The notes: generated by a model not told the origin, from the letters alone. Positions 46,858 to 56,651 are shown, numbered from the stretch's first letter. The stretch: DNA of 64,000 nt from Ralstonia sp. 25mfcol4.1 (GCF_900104095.1 NZ_FNJO01000014.1:1-64000); one strand, 5' to 3'. Made by a program: numbers and translations.

Positions 46858-47867
46858 GCCTGGCTCCCCGATGTCTCGCGCCAGGCGCGCAGCAGCCACG
46901 TGGCGGCTGCCACGGCCAGGCCGATGGTCAGCAGCGCCAGTAGCAGGAAGGCGCCGAAATCGCCGTGGAAATCGGCGAGCCAGCGGCCCACCGCGGAGAC
47001 GATCACGCCGATGCCGGTCAGGCACGCCAGGCTCAGCACGACGATGTCGAATGCGCGCCAGCGGAACCAGGCCATCAGGCCCGCCAGCGCCACCGCGCTG
47101 ACCAGAAGGCCCGTGGCATTCACTTGGCCGGTCAGCACGCTCATCAATCCCACCCATCCCGCATAGCCGCAGGCCAGCAGGCCCAGCAGCCTGGGGCCGG
47201 TAGCGCCCACGAAGCCCCAGCGCCCCGCCCGGCGCGCCAGCACGTACCAGACCGCCAGTTGGAGGATCGACGTCCCAAGCAGGAACATCATCGTCTCGCG
47301 TGCGAACCGGGCCGAGAACAGCAGTTCGAACATGCCGCCGATGCCCAGCCTCACGCTGCAGAACCGCAGCAGCGCCACGTTGCCGATGACCAGCACGATC
47401 CACCAGTGCGGCGCCGCACGGGCCGCCAGCGCCCAGGGCACGGCCAGCAGCGTCCACAGCGCGAACAGCTGCCAGGCATCGGCGCCGGTCTGGTAGGTCT
47501 GCCCGATCACGGCCATCAGCACACCGGACACCATCTGCGCACCGCCCAGCGCGGCCCGGCCCGCCATGTCGCCACCGGGACGCCACGCGGCATACCCGGC
47601 CAGCAGCGTCAGCAGCCCGGCTAGCAGTCCGAATTTGGAGAATTTATGAAGTGACGCCCAGTTGAAGGCGAAGAAGACGATGACACCGGCGCACAGCAGC
47701 GCCGTGCCGAGGATCAGCAGCGCGCGGTCCAGCCAGTCATGCCAGTGGGCACGGCGGGGCAGCGTGGGCGCCCAGGCAGCCAGCAGGTCGGCGGCGCCAA
47801 GGCGGCCCTGGGCGCGCCAGTCGGCCAGCGCCTGCTGGATGGTGCGGCGAGACGTGAAAGTTTCCAA
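46854..47867 (-). CDS. DUF2157 multi-spanning membrane protein
   Basis: A 337-residue protein with a soluble N-terminal segment of about 45 residues and then about ten membrane helices. The conserved region from AFNWASLHKFSKF to GQTYQTGADAWQLF is that of DUF2157. The role is unknown. It is the first gene of the DUF2157-DUF4401-GDYXXLXY operon. Confidence 0.8.
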   Translation of the reverse strand: METFTSRRTIQQALADWRAQGRLGAADLLAAWAPTLPRRAHWHDWLDRALLILGTALLCAGVIVFFAFNWASLHKFSKFGLLAGLLTLLAGYAAWRPGGDMAGRAALGGAQMVSGVLMAVIGQTYQTGADAWQLFALWTLLAVPWALAARAAPHWWIVLVIGNVALLRFCSVRLGIGGMFELLFSARFARETMMFLLGTSILQLAVWYVLARRAGRWGFVGATGPRLLGLLACGYAGWVGLMSVLTGQVNATGLLVSAVALAGLMAWFRWRAFDIVVLSLACLTGIGVIVSAVGRWLADFHGDFGAFLLLALLTIGLAVAAATWLLRAWRETSGSQA

Positions 47868-47959
47868 CCGGCGATCCCCCGAAGAGTCGGCATGGGCTGC
47901 ATGCTAGCAAACCGGCACGCCGAAGTCTCCCGGGGCGCGCCGGCCCGGAACCGGACGCG

Positions 47960-50134
47960 TCAGAAGCGGTAGGTCACGTTGCCGATGATCGAACGTTGCG
48001 TGCCGAAGAAGCAGTCGCCGCGCGCGATACAGCTATAGACGTACTGCTTGCCGAACACGTTGTTCATGTTCAGCGATACGCGCACCGGGCCGCGATCGTA
48101 GGCCACCACGGCGTCGAACACCGTGAAGCCGCCCACCCGGTTGTTGCCCGTGCCGTCCGTGCTCGGACCGTTGTACCGCGCGCCGGCGCCGGCCAGGAAG
48201 CCCGGGATATCGAACAGGCTGAAGCGATAGTTGGCCCACAGCGACGCCGTGTTGGCCGGCACGCTGGCAAGCCGCTGCCCCTGCTCGGCCGCCGTGCCTT
48301 CGAGCGTCCTGGCGTTCAGGAACGTGTAGGCGGCGATCAGGTCCAGCCGGCCGAGCGACACCAGCGCCTCCAGTTCGGCGCCGCGCGTGCGGGCCTCGCC
48401 GATCTGCACCGTGCCCGCCATGCCGTTGACCACGCCGGCCACCTTGCGGTTTTCCTCGCGCATGTCGAACACGGCCGCCGTCAGCGTCATGTTCCTGCCC
48501 GGCGGCTGGTACTTGATACCGGCCTCCCACTGCTTGCCGCGCAGCGGCTTGAATGCCGTGCCGTCGACATTGAAACCGGCCTGCCCCTGGAACGACTCGG
48601 CATAGCTGACATACGGGTTCAGCCCGAAGTCGGACCGGTACATCAGGCCGAATCGCTTGGTCAGTTCGTTGTCGTCACGCGAGGCCGACGGCGTGTTGTC
48701 CTGCGCCGCGCGCGACCAGTCGTAGCGCAGCCCCACCATCAGCAGCCACTTGTCCCATTCGATCTGGTCCTGCAGGTACACGCCGGTCTGGATCTGCTTG
48801 GCCGGCGGCAGGTCACGGAACGCCGTCGGCGCCACGTAGTTGCCGTAGACCGGGTTGAACACGTTGATCGGCGCGGCCGATCCGTTGGCATTGGTGCGGC
48901 CCGTGCTCTCGCTGTTCTGGTAGTCCATTCCGGCCAGGAACGTGTGGCCAACCGGGCCGGTGCGGAACTTCGCCTGGCCCTGGGTATCCACGGCGAACTG
49001 GTTCAGCGTGGGCTGGTTCAGGTAGAGCACGCGGCGCAGCATGGTGTCGCTGCCCGGCACCCAGCCGTGCGTGGCGCCGGTGAAGCCGGTGGTGTAGATG
49101 CTGCGGTAGTCCACCGTGCTGTGCGAGTAACGCAGGTTCTGGCGCACCGTGAAGGTGTCGTTGAAACGGTGCGAGAACTGGTAGCCCACGGCGTGCTGCT
49201 CGGCCGTGTACTTGTCGAATCCCGGTTCGCTGACGAAGAAGTTCTGCGGAATCTGGCCGGCCGGGTTCTCAATCAGGGTGCCGCGCCACGGGAAGAAGCC
49301 GATCATCGTGCCGCTGTCGTCCTTCTGGAAGTTGGCCAGCAGCGTGAATTCGGTGTCGGCGTTCGGCCGGTACGTCAGCGACGGCGCGATGAAATACCTG
49401 TTGTCCTTCACGTAGTCCACCGACGCATCGCTGTCGCGCGCCATCGCCACGAAGCGGTACAGCCACTTGCCATCGGCATCGATCGGGCCGGTAAAGTCGG
49501 CCTGGATCTGCTTGCGGTTGTAGTTGCCGAAGCTCACGCCGATCTCGCGCGCCGCCTCCGCCTGCGGCCGCTTCGACACCAGGTTCACGACGCCGCCCAC
49601 GGCGCCCTGGCCGTACAGCATGCCCGACGGCCCCTTCAGCACTTCAATGCGCTCCAGCGCGTAGGGATCGGGGCGGGTGTTGTTATAGAAGCCGACCGCG
49701 TTCAGCAGGCCGTCCAGGTATTGGGTGGAATCGGTGCCGCGAATCTTGATCGTATCGGTACGGTTGTCGTTGGCGAAGCCGGCCGTGGTGACGCCGGCCG
49801 TATAGCCCACCGCCTGCGCCACCGACTGCGCACCCTGCAACTCCATGCGATCCCGCGTGATGACCGTGATCGACTGCGGCGTCTCGACGATCGGCGTATC
49901 GGTCTTGGTGGCCGTCACGGCGCGCTTGGCCACGAAGCCCTGCACCGGGCCCGTGGGCGACTCCACGCCGCTGCTGCCGCTGACCGTCACCACGGGCAGG
50001 CTGTGATGGGCCGGTTCGGCGGCGGGCACCTGTTCCTGGGCGATGGCGAGGCTGGCGGCCTGCATGCTCAGGGCAAGGGTGGTCATCTGAAGGACGTGCG
50101 AGCGGCAAACGCGGCCCCGGGCGCGGACTGACAT
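47960..50134 (-). CDS. TonB-dependent siderophore receptor
   Basis: A 724-residue outer-membrane receptor. After a signal peptide (about residues 1-33) comes a plug domain with VETPQSITVITRDRMELQGAQ and IEVLKGPSGMLYGQGAVGGVVNLVSKRP. A 22-strand barrel follows, ending in the classical aromatic terminus TYRF. It resembles the FhuE/FpvA group of hydroxamate-type siderophore receptors; the ligand cannot be told. A short TonB-box-like LPVVTVSG is near residue 46. A Fur-type box 33-51 bases upstream indicates iron repression. No siderophore genes or sigma/anti-sigma pair are adjacent. Confidence 0.9.
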   Translation of the reverse strand: MSVRARGRVCRSHVLQMTTLALSMQAASLAIAQEQVPAAEPAHHSLPVVTVSGSSGVESPTGPVQGFVAKRAVTATKTDTPIVETPQSITVITRDRMELQGAQSVAQAVGYTAGVTTAGFANDNRTDTIKIRGTDSTQYLDGLLNAVGFYNNTRPDPYALERIEVLKGPSGMLYGQGAVGGVVNLVSKRPQAEAAREIGVSFGNYNRKQIQADFTGPIDADGKWLYRFVAMARDSDASVDYVKDNRYFIAPSLTYRPNADTEFTLLANFQKDDSGTMIGFFPWRGTLIENPAGQIPQNFFVSEPGFDKYTAEQHAVGYQFSHRFNDTFTVRQNLRYSHSTVDYRSIYTTGFTGATHGWVPGSDTMLRRVLYLNQPTLNQFAVDTQGQAKFRTGPVGHTFLAGMDYQNSESTGRTNANGSAAPINVFNPVYGNYVAPTAFRDLPPAKQIQTGVYLQDQIEWDKWLLMVGLRYDWSRAAQDNTPSASRDDNELTKRFGLMYRSDFGLNPYVSYAESFQGQAGFNVDGTAFKPLRGKQWEAGIKYQPPGRNMTLTAAVFDMREENRKVAGVVNGMAGTVQIGEARTRGAELEALVSLGRLDLIAAYTFLNARTLEGTAAEQGQRLASVPANTASLWANYRFSLFDIPGFLAGAGARYNGPSTDGTGNNRVGGFTVFDAVVAYDRGPVRVSLNMNNVFGKQYVYSCIARGDCFFGTQRSIIGNVTYRF

Positions 50135-50166
50135 GGATTTCTCTCTCGTTGCTTATCGAAAATACG

Positions 50167-50185
50167 AATGCGAATGAATCGCATT
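50167..50185 (-). promoter_or_regulatory. Fur box of the siderophore receptor gene
   Basis: AATGCGAATGAATCGCATT is a 19-base inverted repeat with perfect 7-bp arms (AATGCGA/TCGCATT), the usual size and form of Fur sites in GC-rich proteobacteria. It sits in an AT-rich patch directly upstream of the receptor start. Confidence 0.7.
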
Positions 50186-50342
50186 AATCGCAACGGATTG
50201 TAACGCCATGTATTGCAAAGCACACAATCGAACACTATTGTCATGTTCGAATGTCGCACGCTGTCCACACTTGGCCCGGCTTCCGCATCGATCCCGTCGC
50301 CGGTAAGCTGGCGCCGTTTTCGATCCAGTCCGACACCCCACC

Positions 50343-51110
50343 ATGACTCTCGGCATCCTCGCCGCCCTGCATCACGAAGTAGACGGCCTGATCGCCGCCA
50401 TGCGCCATGAAGACGCCCGCGCCACCATGCAAACCATCGGCATGCGCGATTACTACCGCGGCACGCTGCATAGCCAGCCCGTGGTCCTGGTGCTGGCGCG
50501 TGTCGGCAAGGTGGCGGCAGCGGCTACCACGGTGACACTTATCCGGGAATTTGGCGTCGACGAGATCGTTTTTACGGGCCTCGCAGGCGGAGTGGGCACT
50601 GACGTACGGGTGGGCGACATCGTGGTGGCCGACCGCACCGTCCAGCACGACATGGATGCGCGCCCGCTGTTTCCGCGCCACGAGGTGCCCCTGCTGGACC
50701 GGGCCGAATTCCCGGCCGACCCCGTACTCACCGCTGCGTTGCGCGGCGCGGCGGAAGACTTCCTGCGCGACGATCTGGCCACCGAGGTGCCTGATGGCGT
50801 GCTGGCCCGCTTCGGCGTCGATCAGCCGCGCCTGCACGTCGGCATGATTGCCAGCGGCGACCAGTTCATCAACGCGCCGGCGGCCGTTGCCGATTTGCGA
50901 CAGGCCCTGCCCGGACTGCAGGCGGTGGAAATGGAGGGCGCCGCGCTGGCGCAGATCTGCCACGAATATGGCGTGCCCTACGCCTTGATGCGCACCGTGT
51001 CCGACCGAGCGGACGATACGGCACATGTAGATTTTTCGTCGTTTTTGCGCGACGTGGCCCGCCATTACTCCAGCGCCATCCTGCGTCGCTTTCTGGACGC
51101 AAGAGGCTGA
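50343..51110 (+). CDS. mtnN: 5'-methylthioadenosine/S-adenosylhomocysteine nucleosidase
   Basis: A 255-residue nucleoside phosphorylase-fold enzyme that removes adenine from methylthioadenosine and S-adenosylhomocysteine. Motifs are GILAALHHEVDGL at the start, FTGLAGGVGTDVRVGDIVV, the ribose-binding VEMEGAALAQIC and the catalytic aspartate in TVSDRADD. It is slightly longer than E. coli MtnN (232 residues). It is divergent from the receptor gene. Confidence 0.87.
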   Translation: MTLGILAALHHEVDGLIAAMRHEDARATMQTIGMRDYYRGTLHSQPVVLVLARVGKVAAAATTVTLIREFGVDEIVFTGLAGGVGTDVRVGDIVVADRTVQHDMDARPLFPRHEVPLLDRAEFPADPVLTAALRGAAEDFLRDDLATEVPDGVLARFGVDQPRLHVGMIASGDQFINAPAAVADLRQALPGLQAVEMEGAALAQICHEYGVPYALMRTVSDRADDTAHVDFSSFLRDVARHYSSAILRRFLDARG

Positions 51111-51162
51111 TCAGGCATATCGGCCTGGGCGCCGGTTCCCGACCATTTTGTTCGTTCTGAAA

Positions 51163-51405
51163 TTACCGGCGGGGCCGCGCCACGCCCCACACAGCCACGA
51201 GCAGCGCCGCGCCGGCGATGGCGGCGGCCCATCCGAATATCTGCCCGTCGGTAAACAGATGCGCTGCGCGCCCGCCATAGAACGCGGCGAGCGCGCCCAG
51301 CACGCCCAGCAATAGCGCGGTCGGCACGGTGACGACGCGGCCGGCCGGGTGCAAAAGCCGTCCGCCGAAACCCACCACTGCGCCCACCACTGCCAGTCCG
51401 AACAT
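51163..51405 (-). CDS. Small membrane protein, GlsB/YeaQ/YmgE family-like
   Basis: An 80-residue protein with three predicted membrane helices. The first is glycine-rich (GLAVVGAVVGFGGRLLHPAG), the pattern of transglycosylase-associated GlsB/YeaQ/YmgE proteins, whose function is not established. GGGAG lies just upstream of the ATG at 51405. It converges with mtnN and is divergent from hemA. Confidence 0.65.
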   Translation of the reverse strand: MFGLAVVGAVVGFGGRLLHPAGRVVTVPTALLLGVLGALAAFYGGRAAHLFTDGQIFGWAAAIAGAALLVAVWGVARPRR

Positions 51406-51510
51406 AACAACTCCCGTGTCTTTTGATCCACAGCAAAAGTGGATGTGTCGTAACGATACTGCAGGTCGGCGGCGCCGCTCGGGGTTCCCTGCAACTTTGT
51501 AACGGGGCGG

Positions 51511-51516
51511 TATAAT
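51511..51516 (+). promoter_or_regulatory. -10 element of the hemA promoter
   Basis: A perfect TATAAT 47 bases before the chosen hemA start; no good -35 is visible. Its position would place transcription near 51523, which rules against translation starting at the in-frame ATG at 51515. Confidence 0.55.
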
Positions 51517-51562
51517 GACCACCGCTTCCGGCACCGTTCCGGACGGCAACCCAACCCCACAA

Positions 51563-52867
51563 ATGCAACTGCTCGCGATCGGTATCAATCACACCACGGC
51601 ACCCGTCTCGCTCCGCGAGCGTGTGGCGTTTCCGCTTGAGCAGATCAAACCCGCACTCGGCGCGCTGCGCACCCACCTGGCTGGGCGCAACGGCACCGAG
51701 GCCGCCATTCTTTCCACCTGCAACCGTACCGAGATCTACTGCGCCACCGATGTGCTGCAGCCGGGTCAGGAAGGTTTCGAGCACACGCTGCGCTGGCTGG
51801 CCCAGCATCACAACGTGCCCGCAGGGGATCTGGCGCCGCATTTGTACGCCCTGCCCCAGTCCGAAGCCGTGCGCCACGCCTTCCGCGTGGCCAGCGGGCT
51901 CGACTCGATGGTGCTGGGCGAAACCCAGATTCTGGGGCAGCTCAAGGACGCGGTGCGTACCGCTGGCGAAGCCGGCGCGCTGGGCACCTACCTGAACCAG
52001 CTGTTCCAGCGCACGTTCGCGGTGGCCAAGGAAGTGCGCGGCCAGACCGAGATCGGCGCGCACTCCGTATCGATGGCCGCGGCCGCCGTGCGTCTGGCCC
52101 AGCGGATTTTCGAAAGTGTGTCGACGCAGCGCGTGCTGTTCATCGGCGCCGGCGAGATGATCGAACTGTGCGCCACGCACTTCGCCGCGCAGAAGCCGCG
52201 CCAGGTGGTGGTGGCCAACCGCACCGTGGAACGCGGCGAGAAGCTGGCCGAGCAGTTGGCCGAGCAGGGCCTGACCACGCAGGCCATCCGCCTGCAGGAC
52301 CTGGGCGAGCGCCTGCACGAGTTCGACATCGTCGTGTCGTGCACCGCAAGCTCGCTGCCGATCATCGGCCTGGGTGCGGTGGAGCGCGCGGTCAAGCGGC
52401 GCAAGCACCGCCCGATCATGATGGTCGACCTGGCCGTACCGCGCGACGTCGAACCCGAAGTGGCGCGCCTGAACGACGTGTTCCTCTATACCGTCGACGA
52501 CCTTGGCGCCGTCGTGCGCGAGGGCAACGCGATGCGCCAGGCCGCCGTGGCCCAGGCCGAGGCCATCATCGAATCGCGCGTGCAGAACTTCATGCACTGG
52601 CTCGAAACGCGCAGCGTGGTGCCCGTGATCCGCGACCTGCAGGCCAGCGGCGAAGCCATCCGCCAGGCCGAAATGGAGCGTGCCCGCCGCATGCTGGCGC
52701 GTGGCGACGATCCGGCCGCCGTGCTCGAAGCCCTGTCCGGCGCGCTGACCCGCAAGTTCCTGCACGGCCCCACGCACGCGCTGAACCACACCCAGGGCGA
52801 AGACCGCGAGGCGCTGCTGCGCCTGGTGCCGGGCCTGTTCCGCCACAGCAGTCACTCGGAACGCTAG
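51563..52867 (+). CDS. hemA: Glutamyl-tRNA reductase
   Basis: A 434-residue enzyme for the first committed step of tetrapyrrole synthesis, reducing glutamyl-tRNA to glutamate-1-semialdehyde. The catalytic cysteine is C53 in [17 protein letters not shown] and [10 protein letters not shown] are conserved, the NADPH site is VLFIGAGEM, and a dimerisation helix ends the protein. I start at [10 protein letters not shown]. The product feeds siroheme and the heme d1 made by the nir genes of this window. The prfA gene follows after 109 bases. Confidence 0.95.
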   Translation: MQLLAIGINHTTAPVSLRERVAFPLEQIKPALGALRTHLAGRNGTEAAILSTCNRTEIYCATDVLQPGQEGFEHTLRWLAQHHNVPAGDLAPHLYALPQSEAVRHAFRVASGLDSMVLGETQILGQLKDAVRTAGEAGALGTYLNQLFQRTFAVAKEVRGQTEIGAHSVSMAAAAVRLAQRIFESVSTQRVLFIGAGEMIELCATHFAAQKPRQVVVANRTVERGEKLAEQLAEQGLTTQAIRLQDLGERLHEFDIVVSCTASSLPIIGLGAVERAVKRRKHRPIMMVDLAVPRDVEPEVARLNDVFLYTVDDLGAVVREGNAMRQAAVAQAEAIIESRVQNFMHWLETRSVVPVIRDLQASGEAIRQAEMERARRMLARGDDPAAVLEALSGALTRKFLHGPTHALNHTQGEDREALLRLVPGLFRHSSHSER

Positions 52868-52976
52868 CCGCGTTGTCCATGCCGCGCCGGCGTCCGCCGG
52901 CGCCACCGGGTATCCGCCCGCCGATCCGCGCCGTGGCCACGCCACCGCGTCCCCCAGCCTCCCGATTCCGCTACCG

Positions 52977-54059
52977 ATGAAACCCAGCATGCTCCACAAG
53001 CTCGACCAGCTGGCCGAGCGACTCGACGAAGTCAACGCCCTGCTCGCCAGCGAAACGGCCACGGCGGACATGGACCAGTACCGCAAGCTGTCGCGCGAAC
53101 ATGCCGAACTGTCGCCGGTGGCCGAGCAGTACGCGCAGTATCGCCAGGCGCAGGACGACCTGGCCACCGCGCAGGCGCTGCTGGACGATCCCGAGATGAA
53201 GGACTTTGCCGCCGACGAGATCGCCGCCGCGCGCGAACGGCTCGACGGCCTGGAGAAATCGCTGCAGACGCTGCTGCTGCCCAGGGACCCCAACGACGAC
53301 CGCAACCTGCTGCTCGAAATCCGCGCCGGCACCGGCGGCGAGGAAAGCGCGCTGTTCGCGGCCGACCTGCTGCGCATGTACACGCGCTATGCGGAACGCC
53401 GGCGCTGGCAGGTGGAAATCATGAGCGAATCCGCATCGGACCTCGGCGGCTACAAGGAAGTGATCGTGCGCATTGCCGGCGACGCCGCGTTCTCGAAGCT
53501 CAAGTTCGAGTCGGGCGGCCATCGCGTGCAGCGCGTGCCGGCCACCGAGGCGCAGGGCCGCATCCATACGTCGGCCTGCACCGTGGCCGTGATGCCCGAG
53601 GCCGACGAGGTGGGCGAGGTCGAGATCAATCCGTCAGACCTGCGTGTCGATACGTTCCGCGCGTCGGGCGCGGGCGGCCAGCACGTGAACAAGACCGACT
53701 CCGCCGTGCGCCTGACCCACCTGCCCACCGGCATCGTGGTGGAGTGCCAGGACGACCGCAGCCAGCACCGCAACAAGGAAAAAGCCATGAAGGTGCTGGC
53801 CGCGCGGATCAAGGACGGCCAGTTGCGCGCGGCCCAGGCCAAGGAAGCCAGCACGCGGCGCAACCTGATCGGCTCCGGCGACCGCAGCGACCGCATCCGC
53901 ACGTACAACTTCCCGCAGGGCCGGGTGACGGATCATCGCATCAACCTGACGCTGTACAAGATCGACATGATCATGGACGGCGACCTCGACGAACTGCTCG
54001 GATCGCTGGCCGCCGAGCATCAGGCCGACCAGCTGGCGGCGCTGGGCGAGGATGCCTGA
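52977..54059 (+). CDS. prfA: Peptide chain release factor 1
   Basis: A 360-residue class I release factor reading UAA and UAG. The peptidyl-tRNA hydrolysis motif GGQ is in [10 protein letters not shown] near residue 235, and the PxT-type stop-codon tripeptide is in [14 protein letters not shown]. Length equals E. coli RF1. The hemA-prfA-prmC order is conserved across proteobacteria, here interrupted by a small lipoprotein gene. Confidence 0.96.
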   Translation: MKPSMLHKLDQLAERLDEVNALLASETATADMDQYRKLSREHAELSPVAEQYAQYRQAQDDLATAQALLDDPEMKDFAADEIAAARERLDGLEKSLQTLLLPRDPNDDRNLLLEIRAGTGGEESALFAADLLRMYTRYAERRRWQVEIMSESASDLGGYKEVIVRIAGDAAFSKLKFESGGHRVQRVPATEAQGRIHTSACTVAVMPEADEVGEVEINPSDLRVDTFRASGAGGQHVNKTDSAVRLTHLPTGIVVECQDDRSQHRNKEKAMKVLAARIKDGQLRAAQAKEASTRRNLIGSGDRSDRIRTYNFPQGRVTDHRINLTLYKIDMIMDGDLDELLGSLAAEHQADQLAALGEDA

Positions 54060-54135
54060 CGGGGACCAGGCGCCACCGAAGTTTGTAACCTAGGTAAATG
54101 CTTGAAACAGCACTGGCTTGTAAAAAGGCGCTGTC

Positions 54136-54141
54136 TATAAT
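54136..54141 (+). promoter_or_regulatory. -10 element, probable promoter of the small lipoprotein gene
   Basis: A perfect TATAAT in an AT-rich patch between prfA and the lipoprotein gene, leaving an untranslated leader of about 105 bases. The -35 region is weak. Confidence 0.45.
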
Positions 54142-54252
54142 CGATTTCGACCAGACCACCCCAATACGTCACTTTGTGAGACACCGGCGCATTTGGGGGC
54201 ATCGAAGTCTGGCTGGATGTCACTCCTCCAACAGACACACAAGGACGAAATC

Positions 54253-54582
54253 ATGAACAAACTGCTCGCCGTGCTGATGCTTACCGCCGCCATTTCCGTT
54301 GCCGCCTGCGGCAAGAAGGAAGAGGCTCCGCAAACCAACGCTGACAGCGCCATGCAAAGCGCCGCGGAATCGGCCAAGGCCGCTGCCAGCGATGCCGCCG
54401 CGGCCGCTGCGAATGCCGCCGACGCCGCCAAGGCCGCCGCCAGCGGCGTGGCCTCGGATGTCTCGGCCGCTGCCGACAAGGCCCGCGAAGACGCCGGCAA
54501 TGCCATGGCCCACGCCAAGGAAGCCACCAAGGACGCCGTCAACACCACCGCCGACAAGGCCAAGGACGCCGTCAACAAGTAA
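54253..54582 (+). CDS. Small alanine-rich lipoprotein
   Basis: A 109-residue predicted lipoprotein. The signal ends at the lipobox VAA-C19. The mature part is almost entirely alanine, lysine, aspartate and serine in repeats such as ADKAKDA and AADAAKAAA, suggesting a long amphipathic helix or coiled coil. It is abundant-protein-like in composition. The function is unknown. AGGACG lies ahead of the ATG, and a strong terminator follows. Confidence 0.75.
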   Translation: MNKLLAVLMLTAAISVAACGKKEEAPQTNADSAMQSAAESAKAAASDAAAAAANAADAAKAAASGVASDVSAAADKAREDAGNAMAHAKEATKDAVNTTADKAKDAVNK

Positions 54583-54658
54583 TAGCCCTACGCAGGCGCG
54601 CACGGAAGCCGGCCCCGAATGGGCTTACACTAGACGCCTGAAAGCAGAGCCACGCGAA

Positions 54659-54692
54659 AACCCCGTCAGGCCCACGTCCGACGGGGTTTTTT
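54659..54692 (+). terminator. Rho-independent terminator after the lipoprotein gene
   Basis: AACCCCGTC (54659-54667) pairs with GACGGGGTT (54680-54688), followed by more T to 54692. It separates the lipoprotein gene from prmC. Confidence 0.88.
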
Positions 54693-54727
54693 GCGAACCG
54701 GCCGCCGATTGTCCAGACGCACCGCCG

Positions 54728-55600
54728 ATGTCCTCGAACCCTCCGGGCGATTTTCCGCCCCTGCCATCCACGCCCACCCTGCGCGAAGCGCAGACGCTTG
54801 CCGCCATGGCCGGCCTGCCGGCGCTGGAGGCGCGCATGCTGCTGTCCCACGTCACCGGGCTCACGCGCACCCAGCTGATCACCCGCGACCAGGACCATCT
54901 CAATGATGCACAACGTGATGCATTTTCCACGTTGCTGGCGCGGCGGCTGACCGGGGAACCGATGGCGTACCTGCTGGGCGAACGCGAATTCTTCGGCCGC
55001 ACGTTCCGCGTCACGCCCGATGTGCTGATTCCACGCCCCGACACCGAAGTGGCGGCAGAGGCATCGCTGGCCCGTCTGGCCGGCGTCCACACGCCGCGCG
55101 TGCTGGACATGGGCACCGGCTCCGGCATCCTGGCCATCACCATCGCCCGCGAGCGGCCCGACGCCGAGGTCTGGGCCACCGACATTTCGCCCGGCGCGCT
55201 GATGGTGGCGCAGGACAACGCCCGTGCGCTGCAGGCGGACAATATCCGGTTCCTGGTGTCTGACTGGTATCACGCGCTGCCGCCCGGGCTGCGGTTTCAC
55301 CTCATCGTCAGCAATCCGCCCTATATCGCGGCGGGCGATCCGCACCTGGCCGAAGGCGACCTGCGCTTCGAGCCGATCGACGCGCTGACCGATCACGAGG
55401 ACGGCCTGGCCGACCTGCGGGCCATCGTCGCCGGCGCCCCGCAGCGGCTGGTGCCGCAGGGCTGGCTACTGATGGAGCACGGCTACGACCAGGGCTACGC
55501 CACCCGCCACCTGCTGACCAGCGCGGGTTTTGCCGAGGTGTTCACGGCACGCGACCTGGGCGGCAACGAACGCTGTAGCGGCGGCCGGCTGCCGGGCTGA
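54728..55600 (+). CDS. prmC: Release factor glutamine methyltransferase
   Basis: A 290-residue SAM-dependent enzyme that methylates the glutamine of the GGQ motif in release factors. The SAM site is VLDMGTGSGILAI (126-138), and the substrate-glutamine motif NPPY is at 196-199. The helical N-terminal domain is present. It acts on the prfA product encoded 700 bases upstream. Confidence 0.93.
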   Translation: MSSNPPGDFPPLPSTPTLREAQTLAAMAGLPALEARMLLSHVTGLTRTQLITRDQDHLNDAQRDAFSTLLARRLTGEPMAYLLGEREFFGRTFRVTPDVLIPRPDTEVAAEASLARLAGVHTPRVLDMGTGSGILAITIARERPDAEVWATDISPGALMVAQDNARALQADNIRFLVSDWYHALPPGLRFHLIVSNPPYIAAGDPHLAEGDLRFEPIDALTDHEDGLADLRAIVAGAPQRLVPQGWLLMEHGYDQGYATRHLLTSAGFAEVFTARDLGGNERCSGGRLPG

Positions 55601-55707
55601 CGCCTGGGTCCGGCCCAGGCGTGCGACTGGCTGATACCCCTACCTGATGCCGAAGCCCGATTCCGGTAAAATCCGCTGATCCCCCATGCAACCGGACCGT
55701 TTTCATC

Positions 55708-56019
55708 ATGAGTGACGTACAACAGAAGATCGACCAGATCGTGAAGGGCAGCCCCGTCGTGCTGTTCATGAAGGGCACCGCCCAGTTTCCGATGTGCGGT
55801 TTCTCGGGCCGCGCGATCCAGATCCTGAAGGCCTGCGGCGTTGACGCGCCGACCACGGTCAACGTGCTCGAAGACGAGGCCATCCGTCAGGGCATCAAGG
55901 AATACGCCAGCTGGCCGACCATTCCGCAGCTGTACGTGAACGGCGAGTTCGTCGGCGGCTCGGACATCATGATGGAGATGTACCAGAACGGCGAACTGCA
56001 ATCGCTGCTGAAGGCCTGA
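55708..56019 (+). CDS. grxD: Monothiol glutaredoxin (Grx4 type)
   Basis: A 103-residue glutaredoxin with the monothiol active site CGFS (C30). TWPTIPQLY and the glutathione-binding GGSDI are conserved. Members of this group carry and deliver [2Fe-2S] clusters, often with BolA. It is full length. The ubiX gene follows after 17 bases. Confidence 0.95.
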   Translation: MSDVQQKIDQIVKGSPVVLFMKGTAQFPMCGFSGRAIQILKACGVDAPTTVNVLEDEAIRQGIKEYASWPTIPQLYVNGEFVGGSDIMMEMYQNGELQSLLKA

Positions 56020-56036
56020 GCCTGTCTGGAACTGCC

Positions 56037-56651
56037 ATGCCTGTGAATCAGGGCGGCGTGCCGCAACGGCTGATCGTCGCCATCACGGGTGCCACGGGCG
56101 CCGTCTACGGTGTCCGGCTGCTACAGGTGCTGCGCGATGTGAGCGGCGTGGAAACCCACCTGCTGATGTCGCCGGCCGGCATCATGAACCTGCAGCACGA
56201 ACTCGACATCGGCCGCGCGGAAGTCGAGGCGCTGGCCGATGTGGTTCACAACGTGCGCGATATCGGCGCCACCATTGCCAGCGGATCGTTCCGCGCCCAT
56301 GCGATGATCGTGGCACCGTGCTCGATGCGCACGCTGGCCGCCGTGGCCCACGGCCTCTCGGACAACCTGATCACCCGCGCGGCCGACGTCACGCTCAAGG
56401 AACGCCGCAAGCTGGTGCTGATGGTGCGTGAAACCCCGCTGAACCTGGCCCACCTGCGCAACATGACCGCCGTCACCGAGATGGGCGGCATCGTATTTCC
56501 GCCAGTGCCGGGCTTCTATCAGAAGCCGCAAAGCATTGCCGAGCTGGTCGACCATACCGTCGGCCGCGTGCTCGACCTGGTGGACCTGCGCGATATCGGC
56601 GAAACGCTCGCGCCCGGATGGGGCGGGCTGAACGGCGGCGCGAGCGACTGA
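56037..56651 (+). CDS. ubiX: Flavin prenyltransferase UbiX
   Basis: A 204-residue flavoprotein that makes prenylated FMN, the cofactor of the UbiD decarboxylase in ubiquinone synthesis. Motifs include AITGATGAVYGVRLL at the start, ASGSFRAHAMIVAPCSMRTLAAVAHG, the KERRKLVLMVRETPL phosphate site and FPPVPGFYQKP. It is probably cotranscribed with grxD. Confidence 0.94.
   Translation: MPVNQGGVPQRLIVAITGATGAVYGVRLLQVLRDVSGVETHLLMSPAGIMNLQHELDIGRAEVEALADVVHNVRDIGATIASGSFRAHAMIVAPCSMRTLAAVAHGLSDNLITRAADVTLKERRKLVLMVRETPLNLAHLRNMTAVTEMGGIVFPPVPGFYQKPQSIAELVDHTVGRVLDLVDLRDIGETLAPGWGGLNGGASD

Noticed and set aside
47996-50131. A 711-codon plus-strand open frame opposite the TonB-dependent receptor
   Set aside because: The receptor on the other strand has signal peptide, plug, barrel and terminal aromatic motif; the opposite frame has none.
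54102-54141. TTGAAA (54102-54107) as -35 partner of TATAAT at 54136
   Set aside because: The spacer would be 28 bases, far too long for a sigma-70 promoter.
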